Part shown: in pieces, positions 1 to 8,532 of the stretch | Layout of the letters: the number at the start of each line of letters is the position of its first letter | Position numbering within the stretch: position 1 is the first letter of the stretch | NCBI RefSeq assembly: GCF_018131185.1 | Contig: NZ_JAFCJE010000005.1 | Location: 434,001-498,000 of the forward strand | Reading direction: 5' to 3' | DNA from: Bradyrhizobium diazoefficiens | Lineage (GTDB): Bacteria; Pseudomonadota; Alphaproteobacteria; Rhizobiales; Xanthobacteraceae | DNA length: 64,000 nucleotides | The notes under the pieces: model-generated | What the model saw: the letters and a program-made list of their open reading frames with translations, nothing else | Told to the model about the DNA's origin: nothing | The model's database searches: none | Made by a program: the position numbers and the translations under genes

Positions 1-1
1 G

Positions 2-277
2 CTCGAGGACATCAACTCCGAATTCGCGCAGGCCGACATCGCCTTCGTGATCGGCGCCAACGACGTCACCAACCCGGCGGCCGAAGAGGACAAGACCTCG
101 CCGATCTACGGCATGCCCGTGCTGCAGGTCTGGAAGGCCGGCACCGTGATGTTCATCAAGCGCTCGCTCGCCTCGGGTTACGCCGGCATCGACAATCCGC
201 TGTTCTACCGCGACAACACCATGATGCTGCTCGGCGACGCCAAGAAGGTCACCGAGAACATCGTCAAGGCGATGTAG
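2..277 (+). CDS. pntB: NAD(P) transhydrogenase subunit beta, C-terminal part
   Basis: This is the last 91 codons of a gene that begins before the window. PntB is the membrane subunit of the proton-translocating transhydrogenase, which moves hydride from NADH to NADP+ using the proton gradient. The part seen is the cytoplasmic NADP-binding domain III. The motifs VIGANDVTNPAA and PIYGMPVLQVWKAGTVMFIK are highly characteristic, as is the end NPLFYRDNTMMLLGDAKK. The reading frame is open from base 2 to a TAG at 275-277. The pntA partner would lie upstream, outside the window. Confidence 0.95.
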   Translation, partial: LEDINSEFAQADIAFVIGANDVTNPAAEEDKTSPIYGMPVLQVWKAGTVMFIKRSLASGYAGIDNPLFYRDNTMMLLGDAKKVTENIVKAM

Positions 278-436
278 CGCCGAGGCACCCGGACCGTGGC
301 CATCGACAGGAATGGCACCGGTCCCATCGCATGCCACTGAAGGCGACGCGCGAGCAGCGTGTTGCCTGGCGGCCCGAGGTCATGAAATTGCTGCGGAGCC
401 GGCGCAAGCCCTGAGCCGAAAGGCTTGCTGCGCATC

Positions 437-1231
437 ATGACCGTCTTCAAGTGGATCGCCGTCCTGCTCGTGACCGTCTATTGCGCCGGTCTCGTCATGC
501 TCTATGTCCGGCAGCGCGAGATGCTGTTTCCGATCCCGCGCGTCGGCCGCACCGCCCCCGATGCCGCGGGCCTGCCCGGGGCGGAAGAGCACATCCTGAC
601 GACGTCGGACGGCGAGAAGGTCATCGTCTGGCACGTGCCGGCAAAGCCCGGCCGTCCCGTGATCCTGTACTTCCCGGGCAATGGTGATTTTCTCGCCGGC
701 CGCGTCAGCCGCTTCAAGGCGATGACGGCTGACGGTACCGGGCTCGTCGCGCTGTCCTATCGTGGCTATGCCGGCTCGAGCGGCGCGCCGAGTGAGCAGG
801 GCCTGCTGCGCGACGCTGCAGCCGCGTATGCCTTCACGAGCGCGCGCTATGCGGCGGAACGCATCGTCGCCTGGGGGTTTTCACTCGGGACAGGCGTCGC
901 GGTTGCCATCGCCTCGGAGCATCGCGTTGGAAAACTCATCCTGGAGGCGCCCTATACATCGACGGCCGACATTGCGGCGGCATCGTTCTGGTACGTTCCG
1001 GTCCGCCTGCTGATGCGTGATCCCTTCCATTCCGACGAGCGCATCGCGCGCGTCACTGTGCCGCTCCTCGTGATGCATGGCACCAACGATCTTGCCATTC
1101 CGATCGCTTTCGGAGAGCGTCTGTTCGCGCTCGCCCATGAGCCCAAGCGGTTCGTCCGCATGGCCGGCGGGCACGACGATCTCGATCAATATGGCGCAAT
1201 CGAAACGGCGAGAGACTTCATTGGCAATTGA
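437..1231 (+). CDS. membrane-anchored alpha/beta hydrolase (Bem46/YfhR-like)
   Basis: A 264-residue serine hydrolase of unknown substrate. An N-terminal hydrophobic segment (about residues 5-24) should anchor it in the inner membrane. The fold signature is GFSLGT, with the nucleophile Ser at about residue 149. A likely catalytic Asp follows in MHGTNDLAI (about 218) and a His in GGHDD (about 246), so the triad is complete. The oxyanion region YFPGNGD precedes it. I chose the ATG at 437 over an in-frame TTG at 425 because it opens directly into the hydrophobic segment. The stop overlaps the probable start of the next gene, which suggests translational coupling. Confidence 0.8.
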   Translation: MTVFKWIAVLLVTVYCAGLVMLYVRQREMLFPIPRVGRTAPDAAGLPGAEEHILTTSDGEKVIVWHVPAKPGRPVILYFPGNGDFLAGRVSRFKAMTADGTGLVALSYRGYAGSSGAPSEQGLLRDAAAAYAFTSARYAAERIVAWGFSLGTGVAVAIASEHRVGKLILEAPYTSTADIAAASFWYVPVRLLMRDPFHSDERIARVTVPLLVMHGTNDLAIPIAFGERLFALAHEPKRFVRMAGGHDDLDQYGAIETARDFIGN

Positions 1232-2663
1232 CAGCTTGTTTGCACGCCGCGGTTCTGCGCTTGCCGTCTTCTGCCTGCCTCTTCTGCCCCAGGATGCGCT
1301 TGCGGCGACCGGGCTGGACGGGGCGGCGATGCGCTGGCCCTATGCGCTGCCCTTTGCCGGCCTGTTGCTGTCGATCGCGCTGGGCCCGCTGCTGTTTCCG
1401 AAGATCTGGCATCATCACTACGGCAAGATCGCAGCTGCGTGGTCGGTGCTGGCACTTGCCGCGCTCATTGTCTTTGCCGGCAGCACGGCGACGCTGGCGG
1501 CGCTCGTCCATGCCATGCTCGCCGAATATCTCGGCTTCATCGTGCTGCTGTTCGCGCTCTATGTCGTGGCCGGCGGCATCCTCATCACCGGCGACATCAA
1601 GGCGACGCCCGCGACCAATTTGGGCATCCTTGCGCTGGGCACGTTCGGGGCGAGCATCGTCGGCACCACCGGTGCTGCGATGATCCTGATCCGTCCGTTG
1701 ATCCGCGCCAACCGGCCTCGGCGCCACAACACCCATGTCGTCGTTTTCTTCATCATCCTCGTCGCCAATGTCGGCGGCGCGCTGAGCCCGCTCGGCGATC
1801 CCCCGCTGTTCGTCGGCTTCCTGCATGGCGTCGACTTCTTCTGGACCATGCGGACGATCTGGTTGCAGACCGCGATCGTGGCCGGGCTGCTGCTCGCCAT
1901 CTTCGCCGTCATCGACCTCTGGCGCTTTCGCAGCGAGCCGCCGGCCGCCGATACCGGCCGCGGGGAGCCGCTGCGCATCCGCGGCCTCGTCAATCTGGTG
2001 CTGATCGCGGCCATCGTCGCGAGCCTGCTGGCGTCGGCGATGTGGAAGCCTGGCATTGCCTTCGACATTTTCGGCACCAAGCTGGAACTGGAGGACGTCG
2101 TGCGCAATCTGGCGATGCTGGCCATCGCTGCGCTCTCGGTATGGCTGACGCCCGACGAGCACAGGCAGGCCAACGGCTTCACCTGGGAGCCGATCCGCGA
2201 GGTCGCAAAACTGTTCGCGGGAATCTTCGTCGCCATCATCCCGGTCATTGCCATGCTCAATGCCGGTCATCACGGTGCCTTCGCCTGGCTGCTGTCGGCG
2301 GTGACTGCGCCGGACGGTGCGCCGCGCGAAGTCGCCTATTTCTGGTTCACGGGTCTGATGTCCGCGTTCCTCGACAATGCGCCGACCTATCTGTTGTTCT
2401 TCGAGCTGGCCGGCGGCGACCCGCAAGTGCTGATGCACCAGCTCTCGGGCACGCTCGCCTCGATCTCCATGGGGGCCGTCTACATGGGGGCGCTCACCTA
2501 TATCGGCAACGCGCCGAACTTCATGGTGAGCAGCATCGCCGGCGAGAACGGCATCAAAATGCCGAGCTTCTTCGGCTATCTCCTGCGCGCCGGCGCCGTG
2601 CTGATCCCCCTGTTCGTGCTGCTGACGCTGCTGCCGGTCGCGCCGTTCCTGGACTGGCATTGA
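1221..2663 (+). CDS. sodium:proton antiporter, NhaD/ArsB superfamily
   Basis: A polytopic inner-membrane protein (about 480 residues, 11-13 hydrophobic segments) of the ion transporter superfamily that includes NhaD and CitM-like proteins. Family signatures are GALSPLGDPPLFVGFLHG in the first half, and FLDNAPTYLLFFELAGG with TYIGNAPNFMVSSIAGENG in the second half. These are the paired re-entrant loops typical of the group. The expected role is Na+ (or similar cation) export in exchange for protons. The start is uncertain: TTG at 1221 follows a GGCGAGAG purine stretch and overlaps the upstream stop. ATG at 1191 and TTG at 1236 are alternatives. The neighbour downstream is another cation/proton antiporter. 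Confidence 0.8.
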   Translation: MAIDSLFARRGSALAVFCLPLLPQDALAATGLDGAAMRWPYALPFAGLLLSIALGPLLFPKIWHHHYGKIAAAWSVLALAALIVFAGSTATLAALVHAMLAEYLGFIVLLFALYVVAGGILITGDIKATPATNLGILALGTFGASIVGTTGAAMILIRPLIRANRPRRHNTHVVVFFIILVANVGGALSPLGDPPLFVGFLHGVDFFWTMRTIWLQTAIVAGLLLAIFAVIDLWRFRSEPPAADTGRGEPLRIRGLVNLVLIAAIVASLLASAMWKPGIAFDIFGTKLELEDVVRNLAMLAIAALSVWLTPDEHRQANGFTWEPIREVAKLFAGIFVAIIPVIAMLNAGHHGAFAWLLSAVTAPDGAPREVAYFWFTGLMSAFLDNAPTYLLFFELAGGDPQVLMHQLSGTLASISMGAVYMGALTYIGNAPNFMVSSIAGENGIKMPSFFGYLLRAGAVLIPLFVLLTLLPVAPFLDWH

Positions 2664-2712
2664 ATCTCGCGCCTGATTTGCTACTGCTCATCCAGGAAAA
2701 TGGAAGCTGTGG

Positions 2713-3810
2713 ATGAGCGCGCATAGTCCGATGCCCCGGTCGACCTGGATCTTTCCGGCGCTCGCCGTGCTGTTGTTCGCAGCCGTCAGCGCGACGGACT
2801 ACGTGTTCACGCTGTCGCCGGGCGGGCTCGTCTTCGCCATCGTGCTTCTGGTCATCCTGTTCGGCGCGGTGTTCGCCGCGGTTCATCATGCCGAAGTGAT
2901 CGCGGAGCGGGTCGGCGAACCCTATGGCACGCTGGTGCTGACGCTCTCGGTGACCATCATCGAGGTCGCACTGATCACCACGATCATGCTCGGCGACAAG
3001 CCTGCCCCGGCACTGGCGCGCGACACCGTGTTCGCCGTGGTCATGATCGTCTGCAACGGCCTCGTCGGACTTTGCATCTTCATCGGCGGCCTGCGCTATC
3101 GCGAGCAGGGTTTTCAGCTCTCCGGCGCCAACGTCTATCTCAGCGTCCTGTTCGCGCTCGCGACCATCACGCTGATCATGCCGAACTACACCACCACCGC
3201 GCCCGGGCCCGTCTATTCGGCGATTCAGCTCGGTTTCGTCGACGTGGTCACGCTGGCCCTGTACGGCGTGTTTCTCTACACCCAGACCGTCCTGCACAAG
3301 GATTACTTCGTTCACGAGCGGTCGGACGGCGGCAGCGGCGAGGCGCATCAGTCGAGCAGGATGCTGGTGCTCAGCGTCGTGCTGCTGCTGGTTGCGCTGC
3401 TTGCGGTCGTGCTGCTCGCCAAGAAGTTCTCGCTCGTGGTCGACGCCGTCGCGATCAAGATCGGCGCCCCGCCGGCCTTTACCGGACTTCTGGTCGCGCT
3501 CCTGATCCTGATGCCGGAAGGCCTCGCGGCCGTCTCGGCGGCCCGCAAGAACGACCTCCAGAAGAGCATCAACCTGGCGCTGGGCTCGTCGCTGGCGACC
3601 ATCGGGCTGACCATCCCGGCCGTCGGCGTTGCCACCTACGCGCTCGACAAGGAGCTCGAGCTCGGCCTCAACGCCCAGGGCAGCGTGCTCTTGCTCCTGA
3701 CCTTCTTCCTGAGCATGCTGACCTTCGGCACAGGCAGGACCAATGTCCTGTTCGGACTGGTCCATATGGTGGTATTTGCGGTCTACGTGTTCATGGTCTT
3801 CGTGCCCTGA
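2713..3810 (+). CDS. calcium/sodium:proton antiporter, ChaA/y4hA type
   Basis: A 365-residue CaCA-family antiporter of the bacterial ChaA branch, expected to export Ca2+ (or Na+/K+) against protons at the inner membrane. Both alpha-repeat motifs are present. The first is GEPYGTLVLTLSVTIIEVAL at about residue 73. The second, around LILMPEGLAAVSAARKN and LALGSSLATIGLTIPAVG, lies near residues 255-300. About 11 hydrophobic segments are visible, and the hydrophilic linker HERSDGGSGEAHQ divides the halves, as is usual. The length matches the family. It lies 49 bases after the NhaD-like gene on the same strand, so a cation-homeostasis operon is plausible. Confidence 0.88.
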   Translation: MSAHSPMPRSTWIFPALAVLLFAAVSATDYVFTLSPGGLVFAIVLLVILFGAVFAAVHHAEVIAERVGEPYGTLVLTLSVTIIEVALITTIMLGDKPAPALARDTVFAVVMIVCNGLVGLCIFIGGLRYREQGFQLSGANVYLSVLFALATITLIMPNYTTTAPGPVYSAIQLGFVDVVTLALYGVFLYTQTVLHKDYFVHERSDGGSGEAHQSSRMLVLSVVLLLVALLAVVLLAKKFSLVVDAVAIKIGAPPAFTGLLVALLILMPEGLAAVSAARKNDLQKSINLALGSSLATIGLTIPAVGVATYALDKELELGLNAQGSVLLLLTFFLSMLTFGTGRTNVLFGLVHMVVFAVYVFMVFVP

Positions 3811-3831
3811 AGCGCAATAGGGGGAGTTCCG

Positions 3832-4116
3832 ATGCTTGCCGCCAGGTCCGAGGTTCAGGTCGACAATGAGGAGGTCCGGGTGACGGAATGGCGCCTTCCG
3901 CCCGGCGGTGCCACCGGACATCACACCCACGGCATGGACTACGTCATTGTTCCCGTCGCAGCGGGTGAAATGACCATCGTGGCGCCCGGCGGGGAGCGTT
4001 CCAAGGCGCAGCTTGCGGCCGGGAAATCCTATTTCCGCAAGGCCGGCGTCCAGCATGACGTACTTAACGAAACCTCAACCGAGATCGTGTTCCTTGAGAT
4101 CGAGCTGAAGCCGTAA
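3832..4116 (+). CDS. small cupin-domain protein
   Basis: A 94-residue single-cupin protein. The first cupin motif is visible as GHHTHGMDYVIVPVAAGE, with a paired His and a likely metal site. The second motif is FRKAGVQHDVLNET with its His. Such stand-alone small cupins bind a metal and often act as sensors or enzymes of unknown substrate; no substrate can be read from the sequence. A good ribosome-binding site (GGGGGAG) sits 6 bases before the ATG. It follows the ChaA-type antiporter by 21 bases and is probably cotranscribed with it. Confidence 0.75.
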   Translation: MLAARSEVQVDNEEVRVTEWRLPPGGATGHHTHGMDYVIVPVAAGEMTIVAPGGERSKAQLAAGKSYFRKAGVQHDVLNETSTEIVFLEIELKP

Positions 4117-4209
4117 GTCCGGCCTTACCCACTTGCCATCGATCCGTCGCAGTTGATCCCTTACTATGCCCCAAAGTTCCCGCATCAGATCGCGCGGGGA
4201 GTGGCCGGA

Positions 4210-5175
4210 ATGCTGAAATACCTCGCTAAAATCTCGATGGATATTTTCCCCTCGGTGCTCGCGACGATCATCGGGGCGTATATCGTTAACCACTACATCA
4301 ACGCCAAGCCGGCGGCTGATGCCCCTGCGGCCGTCGTGGCCCCGGCCGAGGCCGGAAAGAACGGCAACCCCGCCGATGTCGCCAATCTCCCGGCGCCCGG
4401 CGTCAAGGCCAAAGGCATTCCCGAAAAGAGCGTGACGGACAAGCCGTCGGCTGAGAAGGCTGCCGACCAGCCGGTCGTCGAGCACAAATCCGCGGATGTG
4501 ACACCGGCCGAAGCCAGTCCGCGCAGCAAGCCGTCGGCGCGCGAGAAGGCGGCCGCCAAGTCTTCGCCGACGTCGACCCCGGCCCCGGCCGTCACTGCAG
4601 CCGCTCCCGCTGCCCCGGTGGCGGAGGCCAATTCGGCGCCGGCTGCGACCCCCGACGCCAACGATCTCGTCCGTGCCGCGATCGAGCGCCTGCGCAAATC
4701 GCCTGAGGGCAAGCTGTCCGAAGGCAGGTCGGCTGAGGCCAGATCTTCCGAGACCAAGCCCACCGAGGTTCGCCCGTCCGAGGCCAGATCAGCCGAGAGG
4801 CCGACAGAGCCTGCAGTGCGTGAAGCCGCCCGTGCGACGCCAGAGGCCCCGCGGGTCATCAGTATGGAGCCGGCTACGGTCCGTCCGCTGCCGCCGCCAA
4901 TCACGGTATCGACGCCTTCATCCGAGGCCTATGGCAATGATGGCTCCTCGTCGGCCGGTGCGCCCTACACCGCCTCGGTCAGCAAGGGCGATCCGAATCG
5001 GGTGACGCCGCCGGCTGACATTCCCGTGCCGGTGATCGCGCCGCCGCTGGATCTGCGCGCCGACGCCGGCGCCTCCTTGCCGCGGCCGAAGAAGACCAAT
5101 GTCGCCGACGAGATGCTCTCGGGCATGAAGTCGATGTTCAACTCCGTTCTGCCGAAGAACGCCACCCCCGATTAA
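4210..5175 (+). CDS. Pro/Ala-rich membrane-anchored protein, unknown function
   Basis: I do not recognise a domain. The protein (321 residues) starts with a single hydrophobic segment (about residues 9-25, FPSVLATIIGAYIVN). It continues as a long low-complexity region rich in Ala, Pro, Ser, Glu and Lys, with irregular SEAR/SAE/TEV repeats around residues 165-215. It ends in a short more ordered stretch, ADEMLSGMKSMFNSVLP. This suggests an inner-membrane anchor with an extended periplasmic or cytoplasmic tether. I chose ATG 4210, preceded by GGGGAG, over an in-frame upstream start at 4153. No partner is obvious: the gene stands between the cupin gene and a convergent TPR lipoprotein. Confidence 0.65.
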   Translation: MLKYLAKISMDIFPSVLATIIGAYIVNHYINAKPAADAPAAVVAPAEAGKNGNPADVANLPAPGVKAKGIPEKSVTDKPSAEKAADQPVVEHKSADVTPAEASPRSKPSAREKAAAKSSPTSTPAPAVTAAAPAAPVAEANSAPAATPDANDLVRAAIERLRKSPEGKLSEGRSAEARSSETKPTEVRPSEARSAERPTEPAVREAARATPEAPRVISMEPATVRPLPPPITVSTPSSEAYGNDGSSSAGAPYTASVSKGDPNRVTPPADIPVPVIAPPLDLRADAGASLPRPKKTNVADEMLSGMKSMFNSVLPKNATPD

Positions 5176-5202
5176 GGCAGCGCCTGCGTTGCGCCCCTAT
5201 CG

Positions 5203-5853
5203 TCAGCCGCCGACGCGGGCGAGGCCGCTGCGCGCGGCATCGTCGCGTGGGCGAAGCGAGACAGCCCTGGTGTAGGACGCCGCCGCCTTGGCCTTGTCGC
5301 CCAGCCGTTCATAGGCCTGTCCGCGCGTTGTCCAGACCTGGGCGTTGTGCGGATCGGCCTCGGAGGCCTCATCCAGATCGGCTGCGGCCTCCTTGACCTT
5401 GCCGAGCGCGAGATGGCTGGTGGCGCGGCCGAGCAGGGGCTCGACCTTCTGCGGGTTGAGCCCGCTCGCCGCGGTGAAATCGGCGATCGCGAAATCGTGC
5501 TGGTTATTGCCTTGATAGATCAGCGCGCGGCCATAGAGCGCCTGCGCATTATAGGGATCCAGCCCGACGGCGCGATTGAACTCGTCGAGTGCCGCCGCAG
5601 TCTCGCCTGACTTCGCCAGGGATTGGGCTTTCGCGGTGTGGGCCTGAGCCTCGGTGACGTTGCCGGTGCTCACCGCGCTCTCAACCGGTGCGGCCGCCTT
5701 GGGAGCTTCCTGAGGCTTGTCCTTCTCCGGCATCAGCGATCCCAGATCGAAGGAGCAGCCGCACAGCGCGATCCCCATCAAAACCAGCGCGAACGGCCGC
5801 TGCCAGATCTGGCGTAGCCGTGCCAAGCCGCGCTCGGGGAAAGGGGAGGCCAT
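5203..5853 (-). CDS. TPR-repeat lipoprotein
   Basis: A 216-residue exported protein. The N-terminus carries a basic segment, a hydrophobic core and the lipobox-like L-C-G-C ending at Cys33, so lipid attachment is likely. From about residue 65 to the end there are four to five tetratricopeptide repeats, recognisable by the spacing of Ala/Gly/Tyr/Pro in AALDEFNRAVGLDPYNAQAL, the following FAIADFTAASGLNPQ and AAADLDEASEADPHNAQVW. TPR lipoproteins act as scaffolds, for example in outer-membrane or pilus assembly; the partner here is unknown. It converges with the Pro/Ala-rich gene, leaving only 27 bases between them. Confidence 0.75.
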   Translation of the reverse strand: MASPFPERGLARLRQIWQRPFALVLMGIALCGCSFDLGSLMPEKDKPQEAPKAAAPVESAVSTGNVTEAQAHTAKAQSLAKSGETAAALDEFNRAVGLDPYNAQALYGRALIYQGNNQHDFAIADFTAASGLNPQKVEPLLGRATSHLALGKVKEAAADLDEASEADPHNAQVWTTRGQAYERLGDKAKAAASYTRAVSLRPRDDAARSGLARVGG

Positions 5854-5872
5854 CTACGGTTCGCTCGCGCTA

Positions 5873-5988
5873 GAGCATGATCGGGACCCGAAGGCCCGCA
5901 GCGAAAAGTGTGTAGCGGTTCCGAAGAGATCATGCCCAGACAACAAACTAAAGCGCGATGACAATCTGTCCTATTTCATCGCGCTTTA
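5873..5988. repeat. composite palindromic repeat, copy 1
   Basis: The first part (5873-5936) begins GAGCATGATC and ends GATCATGCCC, with partly complementary inner arms. The second part is a perfect 13-base inverted repeat (TAAAGCGCGATGA at 5949-5961, its complement at 5976-5988) with a 14-base loop. The same two-part architecture recurs at 10234-10333, and the first part alone at 9886-9955. Such elements are common in Bradyrhizobium intergenic DNA. Here it lies upstream of the TPR lipoprotein gene. Confidence 0.85.
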
Positions 5989-6028
5989 GCGCCGCATCGG
6001 TCGTGCCCCGTCCCGGAAAGGCACCGCT

Positions 6029-6060
6029 CACAAACAATAACGCGGGCCAGAGGCCCGCGT
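6029..6060 (-). terminator. rpsU terminator
   Basis: A perfect 9-base stem (ACGCGGGCC / GGCCCGCGT, 6040-6048 with 6052-6060) and a 3-base loop lie just after the rpsU stop. On the minus strand the stem is followed by the T-rich TATTGTTTG, as expected of an intrinsic terminator. Confidence 0.8.
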
Positions 6061-6098
6061 CATCGGAAACTGAAGTCTTGCTAAACGCGCGAGGTCGA

Positions 6099-6395
6099 TC
6101 AGCGCGGTCCGCGCGGACCTGCACCCGGGCCGCCACGACCGCCGCGGTCGCCACCGGGACCGGCGCCGAACACCGGCTTCGGCTTCATCGGCAGCAGGCC
6201 TTCGCGCTGCAGCTTCTTGCGGGCCAGCTTGCGCGCGCGGCGCACGGCTTCGGCCTTTTCGCGGGCCTTCTTCTCGGAGGGCTTTTCGTAGTGACCGCGG
6301 AGCTTCATCTCGCGGAAAATTCCCTCGCGCTGCATCTTCTTCTTCAGCGCCTTGAGGGCTTGATCGACATTGTTATCGCGAACGAGAACCTGCAC
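6099..6395 (-). CDS. rpsU: 30S ribosomal protein S21
   Basis: A 98-residue S21, a small basic protein of the 30S platform near the 3' end of 16S rRNA that helps initiation. The core motifs QVLVRDNNVDQALKALKKKM, FREMKLRGHYEKPSEKK and RARKLARKKLQREG are diagnostic. The family is about 70 residues; the extra C-terminal Gly/Arg/Pro-rich tail (about residues 72-98, repeats of GG-RGG type) is known in alphaproteobacterial S21 proteins. The start is a GTG preceded by AAGAGGA. A strong terminator follows directly. Confidence 0.95.
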   Translation of the reverse strand: MQVLVRDNNVDQALKALKKKMQREGIFREMKLRGHYEKPSEKKAREKAEAVRRARKLARKKLQREGLLPMKPKPVFGAGPGGDRGGRGGPGAGPRGPR

Positions 6396-6610
6396 GCGGC
6401 ATCCTCTTCAGTGGATCGGATTTGAATTCTGGTAAGACGAAGGGGATGGCGAAACGCACAAGCCCTTAACCTTGAGGGCGCGGATGTATCAGACAAAACG
6501 GGGGATGTCCACCGGCCAGGCGGGGATTTGGGCCAAGTTCAGCCATTAAATAAGGCAAAATACCTCCGTGCGGCCCTGATTTGGGAGATTTGACGCCAAG
6601 TGTGGGGCCG

Positions 6611-6633
6611 TTTCCGGAGCCTTGTTCCGGAAA
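6611..6633 (+). promoter_or_regulatory. hairpin in the aqpZ leader
   Basis: TTTCCGGA (6611-6618) pairs perfectly with TCCGGAAA (6626-6633) across a 7-base loop, ending 22 bases before the aqpZ ATG and just ahead of its AGGGGA ribosome-binding site. It could be an operator or an RNA structure affecting translation; nothing in the sequence decides between these. Confidence 0.4.
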
Positions 6634-6655
6634 CTTTGAAAGTAGGGGACGACAC

Positions 6656-7378
6656 ATGGATATCAAGAAATACGCCGCTGAAGCCATCGGCACGTTTTGG
6701 CTCACATTCGCAGGTTGCGGGAGCGCGGTGATCGCCGCCGGCTTTCCTCAGGTCGGAATCGGCCTGGTCGGCGTCTCCCTCGCGTTCGGCTTGAGCGTCG
6801 TCACGATGGCCTATTCCATCGGCCATATCTCGGGTTGCCACCTCAATCCGGCGGTCACGGTCGGTCTTGCCGCAGGCGGCCGTTTTCCCGCCGGGCAGAT
6901 CCTGCCCTATGTGATCGCCCAGGTGGCCGGCGCGATCGTGGCCGCGTGGCTGCTCTATGTCATCGCCAGCGGGGCTCCCGGATTCGACGTCAGCAAGGGC
7001 TTCGCGTCCAACGGCTATGATGCGCATTCGCCGGGCCAGTACAGCATGATCGTCTGCTTCCTCACCGAAGTGGTGATGACCATGATGTTCCTGTTCATCA
7101 TCATGGGTTCCACGCATGGCCGCGCGCCCGCCGGCTTCGCACCGCTCGCGATCGGGCTCGCGCTGGTGATGATCCATCTCGTCAGCATCCCCGTGACCAA
7201 CACGTCGGTGAACCCGGCGCGCAGCACGGGCCCGGCGCTGTTCGTCGGTGGCTGGGCGACGGCGCAGCTTTGGCTGTTCTGGGTCGCGCCGCTGATCGGT
7301 GGCGCGCTGGGCGGGGTGATCTATCGCTGGCTCAGCGAGGAGCCGGCAGGCGTCGTCGCAGGCGCGAAGACTGCGTAG
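6656..7378 (+). CDS. aqpZ: aquaporin Z
   Basis: A 240-residue MIP-family water channel of the inner membrane. Both pore signatures are present: NPAVTVG near residue 62 and NPARSTGP near residue 185, on six membrane segments plus two half-helices. The N-terminus MDIKKYAAEAIGTFWLTFAG is typical of AqpZ rather than a glycerol facilitator, as is the absence of the Asp that follows the second NPA-R motif in GlpF. The ATG at 6656 has an AGGGGA site 7 bases upstream. It stands alone, convergent with purK, with a stem-loop between them. Confidence 0.93.
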   Translation: MDIKKYAAEAIGTFWLTFAGCGSAVIAAGFPQVGIGLVGVSLAFGLSVVTMAYSIGHISGCHLNPAVTVGLAAGGRFPAGQILPYVIAQVAGAIVAAWLLYVIASGAPGFDVSKGFASNGYDAHSPGQYSMIVCFLTEVVMTMMFLFIIMGSTHGRAPAGFAPLAIGLALVMIHLVSIPVTNTSVNPARSTGPALFVGGWATAQLWLFWVAPLIGGALGGVIYRWLSEEPAGVVAGAKTA

Positions 7379-7395
7379 AGAGCGCTTTCGCGCGA

Positions 7396-7427
7396 AGCGG
7401 GATCGCAGCGATTGCCGCGGTCCCGCT
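7396..7427. terminator. bidirectional stem-loop between aqpZ and purK
   Basis: AGCGGGATCGC (7396-7406) pairs with GCGGTCCCGCT (7417-7427), with one mismatch in an 11-base stem. It overlaps the purK stop codon and follows aqpZ by 17 bases. No clear T-tract follows on either strand, so activity is uncertain. Confidence 0.5.
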
Positions 7428-8532
7428 ACTTGCTCTTCGTCGGCCCGACTTCGGTAACGTGGCCCATCTTGCGGCCGGGGCGCGGCGTGCCCTTGCCGTA
7501 GATGTGCACCGTGGCGCCGGGAACGGTCAGCCATTTTTCGTAATCGTTGATCTCATGGCCGATCAGATTGGTCATGGTGACGATTTCACCGTGGCGCACC
7601 GGCTTGCCGAGCGGCCAGCCGGCAATGGCGCGGATATGCTGCTCGAATTGCGAGACGGAGGCGCCGTCCAGCGTCCAGTGCCCGGAATTGTGCACGCGCG
7701 GGGCGATCTCGTTGACCAGCACCTTCGGTCCGGTGCCATTGGCGAGCACGAACATCTCGACGGCGAGGACGCCGACATAGTCGAGCGCGCTCGCGATCTT
7801 GCCGGCGATGCTGCGCGCATCCTCGGCGAGCGAATCCGGGATCGGGGCGGGCGCGCGCGATATCTTCAGGATGTGGTCGCGGTGCTCGTTCTCGGTGACG
7901 TCGAAGCATTCGACCTGACCCGTGATCGAGCGTGCGGCGATCACGGAGATTTCGCGCTCGAACGGCACGAAGGCTTCCAGGATTGCCGATTTCGTGGCGA
8001 GGCTGGTCCACACCTTGGCGATGTCGTCGCCCTCGCGGATGATGATCTGGCCCTTGCCGTCATAACCGAAGCGGCGGGTCTTGAGCACGGCCGGCAGTCC
8101 GATCCTGACGATCGCCTCGCGCAATGAAGCCACTGAGGTGACATCGGCATAGGCTGCAGTGCCGATGCCGAGCCGCGTCACGAAATCCTTCTCGGCGAGC
8201 CGGTCCTGGGTGGTCTCGAGAATCTTGCGGTTGGGCAGCACGGGTCGGCGTGCATCGAGCACCATCGCGGCCGCGGCGGGCACGTTCTCGAATTCGTAGG
8301 TGATGACGTCGACGTCGCCCGCGAACAGTTCGAGCGCTTCGACATCGGCATATTCGGCGCAGGTCGCGTTCAAGACGACGTCGAAGGCCGGCGAGTCCGG
8401 ATCGGGCGAGAACACCTGGCAGCGCAGGCCGAGCCGTGCCGCAGCCATGGCCAGCATCCGGCCCAATTGTCCGCCGCCGAGGATGCCGATGGTGTCACCG
8501 GGCTTCAGCTTCACGTGCCTGGTATCGCTCAC
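7426..8532 (-). CDS. purK: 5-(carboxyamino)imidazole ribonucleotide synthase
   Basis: A 368-residue ATP-grasp enzyme of de novo purine synthesis: it couples ATP, bicarbonate and AIR to give N5-CAIR, the substrate of PurE. Seen are the N-terminal nucleotide-binding Rossmann-like GILGGGQLGRMLAMAAARLG, the ATP-grasp region AVLKTRRFGYDGKGQ, and the C-terminal VNEIAPRVHNSGHWTLDGA, all diagnostic of PurK. The start is GTG, sharing GTGA with the purE stop, so the two are translationally coupled. Confidence 0.95.
   Translation of the reverse strand: MSDTRHVKLKPGDTIGILGGGQLGRMLAMAAARLGLRCQVFSPDPDSPAFDVVLNATCAEYADVEALELFAGDVDVITYEFENVPAAAAMVLDARRPVLPNRKILETTQDRLAEKDFVTRLGIGTAAYADVTSVASLREAIVRIGLPAVLKTRRFGYDGKGQIIIREGDDIAKVWTSLATKSAILEAFVPFEREISVIAARSITGQVECFDVTENEHRDHILKISRAPAPIPDSLAEDARSIAGKIASALDYVGVLAVEMFVLANGTGPKVLVNEIAPRVHNSGHWTLDGASVSQFEQHIRAIAGWPLGKPVRHGEIVTMTNLIGHEINDYEKWLTVPGATVHIYGKGTPRPGRKMGHVTEVGPTKSK

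Noticed and set aside
1218..4056. Long minus-strand frames opposite the two antiporter genes.
   Set aside because: Rich in Arg, Gln, Asp and His with no hydrophobic or domain structure; the plus-strand genes are unambiguous.
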